From assembly GCA_021732845.1 (NCBI GenBank), contig JAKFUF010000022.1, positions 62,001 through 126,000 on the forward strand: a DNA stretch of 64,000 nucleotides. The letters run 5' to 3'. The notes under the pieces are model-generated. The model was not told where the DNA came from. It searched no databases and was given only the letters and a program-made list of their open reading frames with translations. Shown one piece after another: positions 8,928 through 17,500 of the stretch. Position numbers and translations under genes: made by a program. This stretch comes from Planctomycetaceae bacterium (lineage in GTDB: Bacteria; Planctomycetota; Planctomycetia; Planctomycetales; Planctomycetaceae). The number at the start of each line of letters is the position of its first letter. Position 1 is the stretch's first letter.

Positions 8928-9518
8928 TCATTGGATCATGGGTCTGGGGTTCTGTAAACCGATGAGAATGATCACTCCGGGGAGGTTGACGCGTCGAATC
9001 AGCGGAAGACTCTCTTCACTGGGGAGCACGATGCTTTCGAGACGGAGCAGGTCTTCGCGGCGATCCGTTAGAACGCGGTCGAAGCCCCATTCCGGACGAC
9101 GGATGCGCAACTGGCGGATCGGGCCAAGGCGAAACAGGATTTCTGAGTGTTCCAAGACGGACTGCGGCTCCACTTCCAGCGATTCCACGCAGCCCCGATC
9201 GAAATGCCAGCCACGAATGCGGCTTCGTCGCGAGCCGACCTCGCCGCGCAAAGGTGTCTGACTTAAGAAGCGGTGGAGCGGTCCGTTCCACTGCCGCTGA
9301 TGCCGCCAATGCAGCACTGCGATCTCCTGCTCAAGATGCACCGCCATCGGTCCCGCGGTTTGGAACAGCCGAATCTGCAGCCGGATCAGTTCGGCCTGGG
9401 TGTTCCCCCGCTCTTCCAGCCAGTCGGCAAACACGAGCCGCAGGCTCATGTCGCGGGGTGCGGCAAGGATCGCCTCATACAGCCCGTTGGCTTCAGGAAA
9501 GACTGAGACTGGCAACAT
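8928..9518 (-). CDS. TIGR02996 domain protein
   Basis: About 196 residues from the ATG at 9518 (MLPVSVFPEANGLYEAILAAP); the frame is open to an ATG at 9608, but the domain begins at the inner one. The N-terminal 50 residues match the TIGR02996 repeat-companion pattern (LYEAIL..P.D...RLVFADWLEERG...AELIRLQ), which is characteristic of planctomycetes and often precedes leucine-rich repeats. The C-terminal part (LEVEPQSVLEHSEILFRLGPIRQLRIR) could be a short degenerate leucine-rich stretch. No enzymatic motif. It sits between two copies of the tRNA-like cassette, one upstream and one downstream. Confidence 0.8.
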   Translation of the reverse strand: MLPVSVFPEANGLYEAILAAPRDMSLRLVFADWLEERGNTQAELIRLQIRLFQTAGPMAVHLEQEIAVLHWRHQRQWNGPLHRFLSQTPLRGEVGSRRSRIRGWHFDRGCVESLEVEPQSVLEHSEILFRLGPIRQLRIRRPEWGFDRVLTDRREDLLRLESIVLPSEESLPLIRRVNLPGVIILIGLQNPRPMIQ

Positions 9519-9717
9519 TGTCTGTCGGGAATTCCAAGAAACTGGCTCGATCGTGATTGTGATCGCTGCCTGCGTTGCAACAGAGTGGGTCGTGCACATT
9601 TGAAACAAGATCCTTTGTCACTTCACTCCTTTCGATACAGCGGTTTGGTGCCCTCATCCATGTGCCGACATACAATTCACGCCTATTGATGACGCGATCT
9701 CAAGCTTCAAAACAGGC

Positions 9718-9790
9718 GGCAACTGACACGAATCGAACGTGCATCTTCGTATTCGTAGTACGACGTCCTACCCGTTGGACGACAGTTGCC
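9718..9790 (-). tRNA. tRNA gene A2, anticodon ACG (Arg-type codon reading)
   Basis: Same 73-nt cloverleaf as the gene at 8734, with anticodon loop CUACGAA (U33, anticodon ACG). All other 70 positions are the same. The G-1:C73 pair is kept; ACG would normally belong to tRNA-Arg, which carries A or G at 73 in most bacteria, so the identity elements conflict. No encoded CCA. Confidence 0.78.
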
Positions 9791-9794
9791 AAAA

Positions 9795-9866
9795 GCAAAC
9801 CGGCAGGAATCGAACCTGCATCTCTGACCTTTGGGGTAGCGGCTTACCAGTTGGCCGACGGTCCGC
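9795..9866 (-). tRNA. tRNA-like gene B2, degenerate anticodon arm
   Basis: 72 nt, starting 5 nt before A2 in transcription order. The acceptor pairs fully if G-U pairs are allowed (CGGACCG/CGGUUUG), and the T-arm is GCAGG, UUCGAUU, CCUGC-type. The D-stem has an A-C mismatch. The anticodon region is 16 nt, one short of the standard 17, without U33. Likely not a decoding tRNA. Confidence 0.6.
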
Positions 9867-10008
9867 ATTCAACTTCACCAGGGGATCCTCCGCTGAGGCA
9901 CAACCGCATCGGCATTCATGCTGGCTTCTCAGCTCGGACTTGGTCTTAATCTCCCGACCTCAAACCTGATCATGGGGGCGCAATCCCGCAGTAGGCACCG
10001 AGAACAGG

Positions 10009-10704
10009 TCATTTCGCCTTGACCATGTATTTCGCCCGGTTCACGCTCCAATCGGCCTTCTCTGTGGCTTCCCAGATGCGCAGGTTCTTGAACGACACGG
10101 ATTCGCCACTGACGGTCAGCCCAATGTTGGACTTGTTGATGTCGATCGCTTCGTGCGAGCCATAGGCAGTCTGTTTGCCATCGAGCCTTGCGAGGAATTC
10201 CGCCCCACGAACTTCGATCACGAGCGTATGCCATTCATCCGCTGTGACGGGTGTCTTCACCGCCTGCAGAAGTGCGGGTTTGTCTGGCCCCGTGTGGTCG
10301 TGGTCGTCTTTTCGCGCCGAGAAACCGGTGGGGGTGACAATCACCCGTGAGTTGTGCCCCTTGGCATCGTTGATGCTGAACGAGGTCATTTTGGCCCCCT
10401 GCAGCTTGAAGGAGTATTGGATCACGGCGTCGTGCCACGGCAGGTTCGTGCGGATCACCGCGCCGTGCATGTCCGCCTGGATTTCCGTCCCCTGTATCGC
10501 ACCTTCAACGATTTCCCATTTCCCCTTGGCCGCCTTCCAGGGCTGCGCCAGCGGCTTGTCGAAATCGTCGCTCAGCAGCAGCCGGCCGGGTTCGCACATC
10601 AGCGTTTCCACCGCGGCCGCGGGTTTCTTCTCCGATTCGTCGGCCGCCACCACGGACAGCATCACGGCGAAGACCAATCCGGACAGTTGCAACGCTCTCG
10701 GCAT
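10009..10704 (-). CDS. Secreted DUF1080-like (LamG/concanavalin-fold) protein
   Basis: A 231-residue protein with a signal peptide (MPRALQLSGLVFAVMLSVVAADE). The mature domain has the beta-sandwich pattern of DUF1080/3-keto-disaccharide hydrolase-like proteins: LLLSDDFDKPL, then WEIVEGAIQGTEI, DAVIQYSFKLQG, EWHTLVIEVRGAEFLARLDGK, and SNIGLTVSGESVSFKNLRIWEA. Such domains bind or cleave sugars in the planctomycete periplasm. It is the last gene of a minus-strand run ABC ATPase, DUF58, DUF1080, with a 30-base gap to DUF58, so co-transcription is likely although a functional link is not obvious. Confidence 0.82.
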   Translation of the reverse strand: MPRALQLSGLVFAVMLSVVAADESEKKPAAAVETLMCEPGRLLLSDDFDKPLAQPWKAAKGKWEIVEGAIQGTEIQADMHGAVIRTNLPWHDAVIQYSFKLQGAKMTSFSINDAKGHNSRVIVTPTGFSARKDDHDHTGPDKPALLQAVKTPVTADEWHTLVIEVRGAEFLARLDGKQTAYGSHEAIDINKSNIGLTVSGESVSFKNLRIWEATEKADWSVNRAKYMVKAK

Positions 10705-10734
10705 GTTGGGCTCCTGATGAAGGGAACTGACGGA

Positions 10735-11631
10735 CTAAAACCGCGCCTGCCGTTGCGACAAATATTCCAAGAGCGCCTTGTCGAACGGCATGCTGGTGTC
10801 GAGCGGCACGTAGTCGATGCCGGCGGCGAAGCAGTCGCGGCGGTAGGTGTCGCGCAGTTCGCGCACGGCGTCGAGATAGTCGCCGCGCATGCTGGCGGCG
10901 TCGAGCACCAGGCTTTCGCCGGTCTCGGGATCCTTCAGGTCGACGGTGCCGTCGAACGGGAAACTCACCTCGGCCTCGTCCAGCACGTGGAACAGAATCA
11001 CGTCGTGCCCGCGGTGCCGAAGCTGGTGCAGCGTGCCGAGGATTGGAGCGGGGTCGGCCAGCAGGTCGGAAAAGATCATCAGCAGGCTGCGATGCCGGAG
11101 CATCGCGGCCACCGCCTTGAGGCTGGCGGCCGCGTCCGTCAGTCCCACCGGTTTCAACTTTGACAGCAGGGCCAGAATGGTGCCCAACTGTGTCCGTTTG
11201 CTGCGAGCCGGCAGGCTGTGTCGGATTTTCTCGTCGAAGGTGATCAGGCCCACCGGATCCTGCTGGTGGATCATCAGGTAACTGAGGGCGGCGGCGAGGC
11301 AGATGGAATAGTCGAACTTGGTGAGCTGCTGGCGGTGGGTGTACGCCATGCTTTCGGACAGGTCCATCACCAGATAGCCGGTGATGTTGGTTTCCGCCTG
11401 GTATTTCTTGATGTAGTACCGGTCAGTCTTGGCATACACCAGCCAGTCGATGTCCTTCAGGTCGTCGCCCTGCGCGTACCGCCGATGCTCGCTGAACTCG
11501 ACGCTGAAGCCATGATACGGGCTGGCGTGCAGCCCGCTTAAAAACCCCTCGACGATGAAGCGGGCCCGCAGGTCGAGCCGAGCCACCGTCTGGATGACTT
11601 CTGGTTTCAGGTACTGTTCGGCCGTGGGCAT
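10735..11631 (-). CDS. DUF58 domain protein (VWA-like)
   Basis: A 298-residue protein. The hallmark DUF58 segment is present: SVEFSEHRRYAQGDDLKDIDW, then YIKKYQAETN, followed by a VWA-like strand-helix stretch with an altered MIDAS (LVMDLSESMAY). This family pairs with MoxR-type AAA ATPases or ABC ATPases in operons that act on envelope or metal-centre maturation. Here the ABC ATPase gene ends 24 bases upstream on the same strand. No transmembrane segment is evident, so it is probably cytoplasmic or peripheral. Confidence 0.9.
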   Translation of the reverse strand: MPTAEQYLKPEVIQTVARLDLRARFIVEGFLSGLHASPYHGFSVEFSEHRRYAQGDDLKDIDWLVYAKTDRYYIKKYQAETNITGYLVMDLSESMAYTHRQQLTKFDYSICLAAALSYLMIHQQDPVGLITFDEKIRHSLPARSKRTQLGTILALLSKLKPVGLTDAAASLKAVAAMLRHRSLLMIFSDLLADPAPILGTLHQLRHRGHDVILFHVLDEAEVSFPFDGTVDLKDPETGESLVLDAASMRGDYLDAVRELRDTYRRDCFAAGIDYVPLDTSMPFDKALLEYLSQRQARF

Positions 11632-11655
11632 GGGGAAAGCTGGATCCGGCGGACA

Positions 11656-12642
11656 CTATTCGAAGATGTCGGCTTCCTTGGGGGCCGTCCCGGTGCGGAC
11701 AAGTTTCAGGAACGCCTCTTCCAGCGAAAGCTGGTGGGGCACCATGGAACGGATGCTGATTTCCCGGCGGCGCAGGTCGTCGAGGCAGGCGTCGATCTCC
11801 TTCTGCGTCGCCAGCCGGGCCTGGACATTAAAGCCTGCCGATTTCTCGGCTGGCGTGACGGTCGCGGTGGTGCCGGCGAACGCGGCCTCAATGTCAGCCT
11901 TGGAGCCCTGCAGCGAAAACCGCACCTCGTTGAGCTGGTCGGCACCGACCCGGCGGGAGATGCTGGCGACATCGTCAACGATCTTCAGCTCGCCCTTCAC
12001 GAGAATCGCCACCCGATCGCAGACGAGTTCGATCTCCTGCAGCAGGTGGCTGTTGAGGAACACCGTTTTCCCCTGGTCGCGCCAGCGGTTCAGCACCTCG
12101 CGGATTTTCGCCCGGCCGACGGGGTCGACACCGTCCGTCGGTTCGTCCAGGATCAAGAGATCCGGGTCGTGAAGCATCGCCTGAGCCAGGCCGATCCGCT
12201 GCTGCATCCCTTTGGAATATTTGCGAACCGACGTGTTGCCCCACTTGGCCAGGTCGACCTCTTCCAGAATCGCTCCGCGGCGGCGGCGGACTTCGCCGGA
12301 CGAAAGCCCGCTGAGCCCGCCATAGTATTCCAGCGCGGTGTTGCCGGTCAGATGCCGCGGCAGACGATGACCCTCGGGGAGGTAGCCAACCCGCACCCGC
12401 GACCGCCGGGTTCCGGCCGAATAACCCAGCACGGAGGCTGAGCCACCGCTTTTACGCACGATTCCCAGCAGGATTTTGATGAGCGTGGTCTTTCCGGCAC
12501 CGTTTGGTCCGAGCAGCCCGAAAATTTCGCCGCGCGGAACCTCAAAGGTGACGCCCCGCAGCGCGGGGACCTTTTTGAGCCCCAGGAATCCATCGCTGAA
12601 CGTCTTTTTCAATCCGTTGACTTCGATGACGGCGTCGCTCAT
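11656..12642 (-). CDS. ABC transporter ATP-binding protein
   Basis: A 328-residue ABC-2-type ATPase. Walker A is GPNGAGKTT (about residue 43), the signature is YSKGMQQR (about 143), Walker B is LLILDEPTDGVDP with catalytic Glu, and the switch His is in NSHLL. A C-terminal extension of about 100 residues (MPHQLSLEEAFLKLV at its end) is typical of NatA/gliding-motility-type ATPases. No permease gene is adjacent: upstream on the strand is an esterase-like gene, downstream DUF58 and DUF1080. The membrane partner must be elsewhere, or DUF58 replaces it functionally. Confidence 0.95.
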   Translation of the reverse strand: MSDAVIEVNGLKKTFSDGFLGLKKVPALRGVTFEVPRGEIFGLLGPNGAGKTTLIKILLGIVRKSGGSASVLGYSAGTRRSRVRVGYLPEGHRLPRHLTGNTALEYYGGLSGLSSGEVRRRRGAILEEVDLAKWGNTSVRKYSKGMQQRIGLAQAMLHDPDLLILDEPTDGVDPVGRAKIREVLNRWRDQGKTVFLNSHLLQEIELVCDRVAILVKGELKIVDDVASISRRVGADQLNEVRFSLQGSKADIEAAFAGTTATVTPAEKSAGFNVQARLATQKEIDACLDDLRRREISIRSMVPHQLSLEEAFLKLVRTGTAPKEADIFE

Positions 12643-12751
12643 CGCGTCTCCGATGCCCTAAACCGCGGAATGCGTGTTTCCCTGCCCTCGACCACCACTG
12701 GCGATCATAGCCACGGGCGCGCGTCCCGGCGAGTGGATTCGGCGGACAGAC

Positions 12752-12813
12752 CAGGGCTGGCCACTTTGAAGAGGCGAATCATGAATCAGCCGGAGGCCGC
12801 TAGGCCCCGGTTC
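12752..12813. repeat. Family B palindromic repeat, partial copy
   Basis: Contains CAGGGCTGGCCA and ATCAGCCGGAGGCC...GGCCCCGGTTC, matching parts of the full element at 58260-58413. It sits in the 230-base gap between the ABC ATPase start and the end of the esterase-like gene. Confidence 0.65.
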
Positions 12814-12872
12814 TGAACTCTCAGTCGCCTCTGTCCCCGCCTCGCCGGAGTCAGCCTCGGTTGAGACATAGA

Positions 12873-14861
12873 CTACTTCTGCCCCGGAAACCTCCACGCA
12901 CTGTTAAAGATTTCCGCCCAGACGATGCTTTCCTTGTAGCCCGGTTCGGTCGGTTCGAACTTCAGCACTGCAATGTCACCCAGGCGGGGGAAGAGCCACG
13001 CGTTGGATTTCTTGAAGTCTTCTTCGTGGAAGGTGTGGCCGGAGTTGACCACCACATAGCGGCGGGGGTTCATGGGGTTGGGATAGATCAGGGCGACGCC
13101 GTGCGTGGCGGGGTCGTAGCTGATGTTGTTGACCTCCAGCACCTCTTTGGTCCACCGCAATGGCAGTCGCTTATAAAACTGGCCGAGCATGGCGTTGGAA
13201 CCCGGATCGCCGAACAGGATCAAGTTTTTGTCGGCGATGACCTCGGCGGTGACCTGGGTGTCGTCGATGATGGGGATTGAGCCACGCATCCCCTTGTCGA
13301 ACTCGCGGGCGAAGCGGTCGAGTGTCCAGGTGGCCCATTTCTGGTGGGCTTCGGACCACGGGGTGCCGGTGCCTTTGACACAGACGAAGGCTTCCATGAA
13401 GGCGTCGTCGATCGGACCCTGCAGGTTGTGCCGCTTCATGCGGTCGTTGTTCTTGGCAAAGCTCAGGGATTGGTCGTAACTCTGCTGCTGCCAGGCGCCG
13501 GGCCGGCCTTCGAAGTAGACGTCCGGCAACAGCCCGTCGGCGGCGGAGGTCAGCGGGTACTTGTCGCCGTCGAGTTCAATTTCCTCCGCCAGATCGCGCG
13601 AGACCGCCAGCACCGAGATGTTGTCGGTTTTCACCTTCAGCACGCCCGTGGCGGCATCGCGTTCGCTCTCAATCGTCGCCGCCTTGTACACCTCGGGCAT
13701 CTCGTGAATCGTCAGCCAGTTGCAGGTATTGTACTTCAGCGTGTAGGTGATGAACCGCGTCTTGCCATCGCCTGGGTACGCTTCGCGTCCCTTGGTTTGG
13801 TTCTCGCGGTGAAACGCCATGAATTCCTTCAGGGCGTTCGGCTCGAACTTGTGGCCCACCCCCGGACCGACAATCAGCTTCATCGGCACGTTGAGTGTCT
13901 TGGCCAGGTCCACCATGCTGGTGCTGGCGACCAGTTGGGCGTCCTGTTCGCCCCCATAGGTGACGAGCGGCACATTGGCGGCGTTGAGCACATACCCGGT
14001 GGCGTCGTAGATCTTGAGCGTGGCATCCTGGTAGGGAGGCAGTGGCGTTTCGACCTTCTGGTACTTGTAGAAATCGACGAAGCCCGCCCCGGGACCAACC
14101 GAGCACCACTGCGAAGGGTGATGCAGCCCGATATGCCAGCTTCCCGCGCCACCCATGGAGAATCCATGCAGGACGACGCGGCGATCATCAATACGGAAGC
14201 GACGGCGGACATCGGCGAAGGCTTCGAAGACATCCGTCTCACCCGCCCAACGATAAGCGTTGTTGGTGCGGCCGAAGACATCGAGTTGAATCCAATCCTG
14301 CTCGGGGACGACCGGCTTGCCGTCATGCTGGCGGATGAAGGCGACCTCGTTGAGCGTGTCGCCCCGGCCGTGCAGCACAATGTGCAGCGGCCACCGCTGT
14401 TCGTTCATTTTGCCGTGGTCGGCGGGCAGCGAAACGGCATAGGGCTGAATCGATCCATCGACCTTTGAGCGGTAGCCACGGATGCTGCGCCCGGGAGCCT
14501 GATCCCAACTGGCCTGTCCCTTGCCGCCGTCGAGTTCCGCCGCCCGCTTGAGGCCGGTCTCCAGCGCCGCGAGCGTGGCTTGCGCATAGTCGGGCTTATA
14601 AAACTCGTTGTGCCGGACAATCCAATCCGCCGCCTTGGCGTAGACGGCGACATCGGCAATGGCCATGTCGCTGGCGTCGGACTTTTCCAAAGTCTCGACC
14701 AGTGGCTTCAACTTGGCCCGTTGGGTTTCAATCGCCTGGGCGGACTCGGGGTCGGCGGGCTGAGCCACTGCCGTGGCTGGCACCATCAGCAGCGCGAGGC
14801 ACACGGCCCGAGCAATGAACGCCGTCAATTCCGCACGCTTTTTGGCAAATCGGCCGGTCAT
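12873..14861 (-). CDS. Secreted esterase/prolyl-oligopeptidase-like alpha/beta hydrolase
   Basis: A 662-residue protein. The ATG at 14861 has GGAG nine bases upstream and starts a leader (ELTAFIARAVCLALLMVPATAVAQ). The central region is an alpha/beta hydrolase: oxyanion-type LHIVLHGRGDT, nucleophile elbow GFSMGG (GxSxG), then candidate Asp and the His in GPGVGHKFEP. N-terminal about 150 residues are helical; the C-terminal 250 form a separate beta-rich domain. This architecture is shared by feruloyl/acetyl esterase-like and S9-like planctomycete exported proteins. The substrate is unknown; a carbohydrate ester is plausible. Confidence 0.82.
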   Translation of the reverse strand: MTGRFAKKRAELTAFIARAVCLALLMVPATAVAQPADPESAQAIETQRAKLKPLVETLEKSDASDMAIADVAVYAKAADWIVRHNEFYKPDYAQATLAALETGLKRAAELDGGKGQASWDQAPGRSIRGYRSKVDGSIQPYAVSLPADHGKMNEQRWPLHIVLHGRGDTLNEVAFIRQHDGKPVVPEQDWIQLDVFGRTNNAYRWAGETDVFEAFADVRRRFRIDDRRVVLHGFSMGGAGSWHIGLHHPSQWCSVGPGAGFVDFYKYQKVETPLPPYQDATLKIYDATGYVLNAANVPLVTYGGEQDAQLVASTSMVDLAKTLNVPMKLIVGPGVGHKFEPNALKEFMAFHRENQTKGREAYPGDGKTRFITYTLKYNTCNWLTIHEMPEVYKAATIESERDAATGVLKVKTDNISVLAVSRDLAEEIELDGDKYPLTSAADGLLPDVYFEGRPGAWQQQSYDQSLSFAKNNDRMKRHNLQGPIDDAFMEAFVCVKGTGTPWSEAHQKWATWTLDRFAREFDKGMRGSIPIIDDTQVTAEVIADKNLILFGDPGSNAMLGQFYKRLPLRWTKEVLEVNNISYDPATHGVALIYPNPMNPRRYVVVNSGHTFHEEDFKKSNAWLFPRLGDIAVLKFEPTEPGYKESIVWAEIFNSAWRFPGQK

Positions 14862-15123
14862 CGCAACACTCCGCAGGTGCTGCCCCAAGCGGCCCGCGGA
14901 CGCCTTCGCCGCGGCCAGTTTCACGCTTGAAACAGTCGGTGTCAGACTACGGGAAAAGATCCGAAAGCGAAAGCTTCAACATTGCCGTGGCTCACATGCC
15001 TCACGGGGCGGTGCTGATTGGAGAACGTGCCGAACGCAGTACGTGTGGACAAGCCCAGCCGCGCGTGGCATCATTTTCCTCTGATCGAGGAAATGAAAGC
15101 TGAACTCGGCGGGAGGGGCGATC

Positions 15124-15609
15124 ATGGCACGGCGAAAGACCTGGCGGGAAAAGCTCGCCGACGACAAGGATCTGCCCAAGGTCATCACGCTGGCGGAAAA
15201 AGATGTCAAGAAGTGGGGAACGGGAACGATGGTCGTCCCCGCCCCGCGCGAGGTCGACGCACTCATGAAATCGGTCCCGTTTGGCAGTTTGATCACCATT
15301 CAAGAACTGCGGCAGGCCCTGGCGACCGCGCATCAAACCACGCAGTGCTGCCCGCTGACCACCGGAATTTTCGCCTGGATTGCAGCCCACGCCGCCGAAG
15401 AATCACTGGCCGCCGGCGACACCGAACCCACGCCTTACTGGCGGACCCTCAAGGCCGGCGGGGAGATCAACCCCAAGTACCCTGGCGGAGCCGAAGCGGC
15501 CAAAGCCCGGCTTGAAGCCGAAGGCCACCGCGTGGTCGCCCGGGGAAAACGCCTCGTGGTGGAGAACCATGAACAGCACCTGGCGACGCTGGAGCCGAAC
15601 CTCAAATAA
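15124..15609 (+). CDS. MGMT/ATL-like DNA-binding domain protein (tentative)
   Basis: A 161-residue soluble protein preceded by GGGAGGGG, giving a good ribosome site. The stretch VDALMKSVPFGSLITIQELRQAL followed by QCCPLTTGIFAWIAAHAA resembles the winged-helix and active-site region of O6-alkylguanine methyltransferase-like proteins, in which a PCHR motif carries the acceptor Cys. Here the equivalent reads CCPLTT, so it is not a canonical methyltransferase. I recall similar proteins being annotated as MGMT family, but the relation is uncertain by eye. Monocistronic; a palindromic repeat follows. Confidence 0.6.
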   Translation: MARRKTWREKLADDKDLPKVITLAEKDVKKWGTGTMVVPAPREVDALMKSVPFGSLITIQELRQALATAHQTTQCCPLTTGIFAWIAAHAAEESLAAGDTEPTPYWRTLKAGGEINPKYPGGAEAAKARLEAEGHRVVARGKRLVVENHEQHLATLEPNLK

Positions 15610-15676
15610 CGCTCAGATAAGACCTATCTTGGGCACCTATCAGAGAGCAATGATCTCCGATGGGAGCGATTGAGGG

Positions 15677-15785
15677 GAACCACGAATCTCACGAATAACA
15701 CGAATAAAAGCCGTTGACCACGCGGTCCGCGATTTCTGGCAGCAGTCTTATTCGTGAATATTCGTTAGATTCGTGGTTAAATTTG
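15677..15785. repeat. Family A palindromic intergenic repeat, copy 3
   Basis: Left arm AACCACGAAT with three ACGAAT units at 9-bp spacing, then AAAAG; right arm of ATTCGT units ending TTCGTGGTTAA. It lies between convergent genes (MGMT-like protein and DUF1501). Confidence 0.9.
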
Positions 15786-15834
15786 CATTGTAAATTCTGC
15801 GAGGAGTGGGCCACGCACCAGCGACCCTTGGCAC

Positions 15835-17268
15835 CTATCGCAGGATCTCCGTCACCACGCGGTTTGTCTGCTTCTCCAGCAGAGACGCTTCCTGCAGGTT
15901 GCGGACGAAGGTGACCTTGGCGGGGTCCAGGCCGAAGAGGTGGAACAGGGTGGCGTGGTAGTCGTTGTGGGTCACGATGTTCTCGGCCGCCTTGTGGCCC
16001 ATTTCGTCCGTCTTGCCGAAGGTGCAGCCGGCTTTGACGCCGCCGCCGGCGAGCCACATGGTGAAGCCGTACGTGTTGTGGTCACGGCCGACACTGTCGG
16101 GGCCGGCATCGTTTTGAATCACGGGCAACCGGCCCATTTCGCCGCCCCAATGGACGAGCGTGCTGTCGAGCAGGCCGCGTGCCTTGAGGTCAGTCACCAG
16201 CGCCGCTGACGGCTTGTCGACTTTCTTGCAGGCGTTCGGCAGAGCCGTCCGGATGGCACCGTGATGATCCCAGAACTGATACCGCGTGTAGAGCTGCACA
16301 AACCGCACGCCGCGTTCCACCAGCCGCCGGGCGATCAGGCAGCGTGTCCCATAATCCTTGGTGGCTGGTTCATCAATGCCGTACATCTTCTGCGTGGCTT
16401 CCGTCTCGCCGCTGATATCCACCGCCTCTTTCGCGGCGGACTGCATCCGCGCCGCGAGTTCATAGCTCGCGATCCGCGCGTCGAGATCGTGCTCGCCAGG
16501 ATGGCGGGCAAGGTGCGCCTTGTTCAACTGCGAGAGGTAGGACAGGTACGCTTCCTGCGGCGCGCCGCGCAGATACTCTGGCGGATCCAGATTCAAAATC
16601 CGTGGCTCACGCGGCCGGATCACCGTCCCCTGAAACAACGAGGGCAGCCACCCATTCGACCAGTTCTCGACCCCCATCACCGGCAGTCCGTCCGGGTCGG
16701 TCAACACGACGAACGCCGGCAGGTTCTGGCTTTCGCTGCCCAGCCCGTAGCTCATCCAGCTTCCCAGCGCGGGGCGTCCAGAGACCGTCAGACCGTTGTT
16801 GAGGGCATTAATCGACTGGCCGTGATTGTTCACGCCCGTCTGCATCGAGCGGATGATGGTCACGTCGTCGACGATGCCGGCGAAGTGCGGCAGCAGTTCC
16901 GAAACGTCGGCTCCGCACTGCCCATGCTTGTCGAATTTCCACGGGCACCCGAGGATCTTGGAACTGGCCTGCGCCGCGTTGTCGTGCTTGATGTCGCCCT
17001 GGAATTTTGTGCCATCCAGCCGGTTCAGCTCCGGCTTTGGGTCGAACAAGTCGATGTGGCTTGGCCCGCCCTGCATGAACAGGGAGATCATCGCCTTCGC
17101 CTTGGGGGCAAAATGCGGGGTCTTCGACCGCAGGTCGAATTTCCGTTTCTCGAGGTCGGGTTTGACCGGTGCCCCTTCCGCCCGGTCCGCCTGGAGCAGG
17201 TGTGCCAGAGCCACGGTTCCCACGCCGAACGTGGCTGCTCCCAGAAACTCCCGGCGACTGGCTGGCAT
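15835..17268 (-). CDS. DUF1501 Tat-exported protein
   Basis: A 477-residue protein. The ATG at 17268 is preceded by GGAG and begins a twin-arginine leader (SRREFLGAATFGVGTVALAH). DUF1501 hallmarks follow: FMQGGPSHIDLFDPKP, DVSELLPHFAGIVDDVTIIRSM, NNHGQSINALNNG, and late DHHGAIR and GRDHNTYGF. The family is distantly related to alkaline-phosphatase-superfamily enzymes and is greatly expanded in planctomycetes, usually beside DUF1549/DUF1553 cytochrome-like genes. No such partner is adjacent here. Function is unproven; export by Tat and a hydrolase fold are reasonable. Confidence 0.93.
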   Translation of the reverse strand: MPASRREFLGAATFGVGTVALAHLLQADRAEGAPVKPDLEKRKFDLRSKTPHFAPKAKAMISLFMQGGPSHIDLFDPKPELNRLDGTKFQGDIKHDNAAQASSKILGCPWKFDKHGQCGADVSELLPHFAGIVDDVTIIRSMQTGVNNHGQSINALNNGLTVSGRPALGSWMSYGLGSESQNLPAFVVLTDPDGLPVMGVENWSNGWLPSLFQGTVIRPREPRILNLDPPEYLRGAPQEAYLSYLSQLNKAHLARHPGEHDLDARIASYELAARMQSAAKEAVDISGETEATQKMYGIDEPATKDYGTRCLIARRLVERGVRFVQLYTRYQFWDHHGAIRTALPNACKKVDKPSAALVTDLKARGLLDSTLVHWGGEMGRLPVIQNDAGPDSVGRDHNTYGFTMWLAGGGVKAGCTFGKTDEMGHKAAENIVTHNDYHATLFHLFGLDPAKVTFVRNLQEASLLEKQTNRVVTEILR

Positions 17269-17500
17269 TGATGACTCCACAAGTTTTGCAGGCAGATTTC
17301 GAGCAGCATTGAAGGCAGCCACCTTCTGCGAATGTCGCGATGAACAGACCCCGCCGAGTTCCACCCGGTCAAGTCACTGCGATTTCCATATTCACGACTG
17401 TTGATCTATCGTGGCAAAGGGGCCGGGACTCGTCAACCGCGCCTTTTGGGGTCGCTGAACCACATGAAGAGCCCTTTTTTGACCTCAGGGGATCCAGCCA

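Larger units (their letters stand above)
9708..9879. repeat. Direct repeat cassette 2 (two tandem tRNA-like genes)
   Basis: About 172 bp, near-identical copy of 8724-8897. Differences are concentrated in the anticodon of tRNA A and in tRNA B. It lies upstream of the TIGR02996 gene on the same strand. The rest of the 9519-10008 gap shows no feature. Confidence 0.92.
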
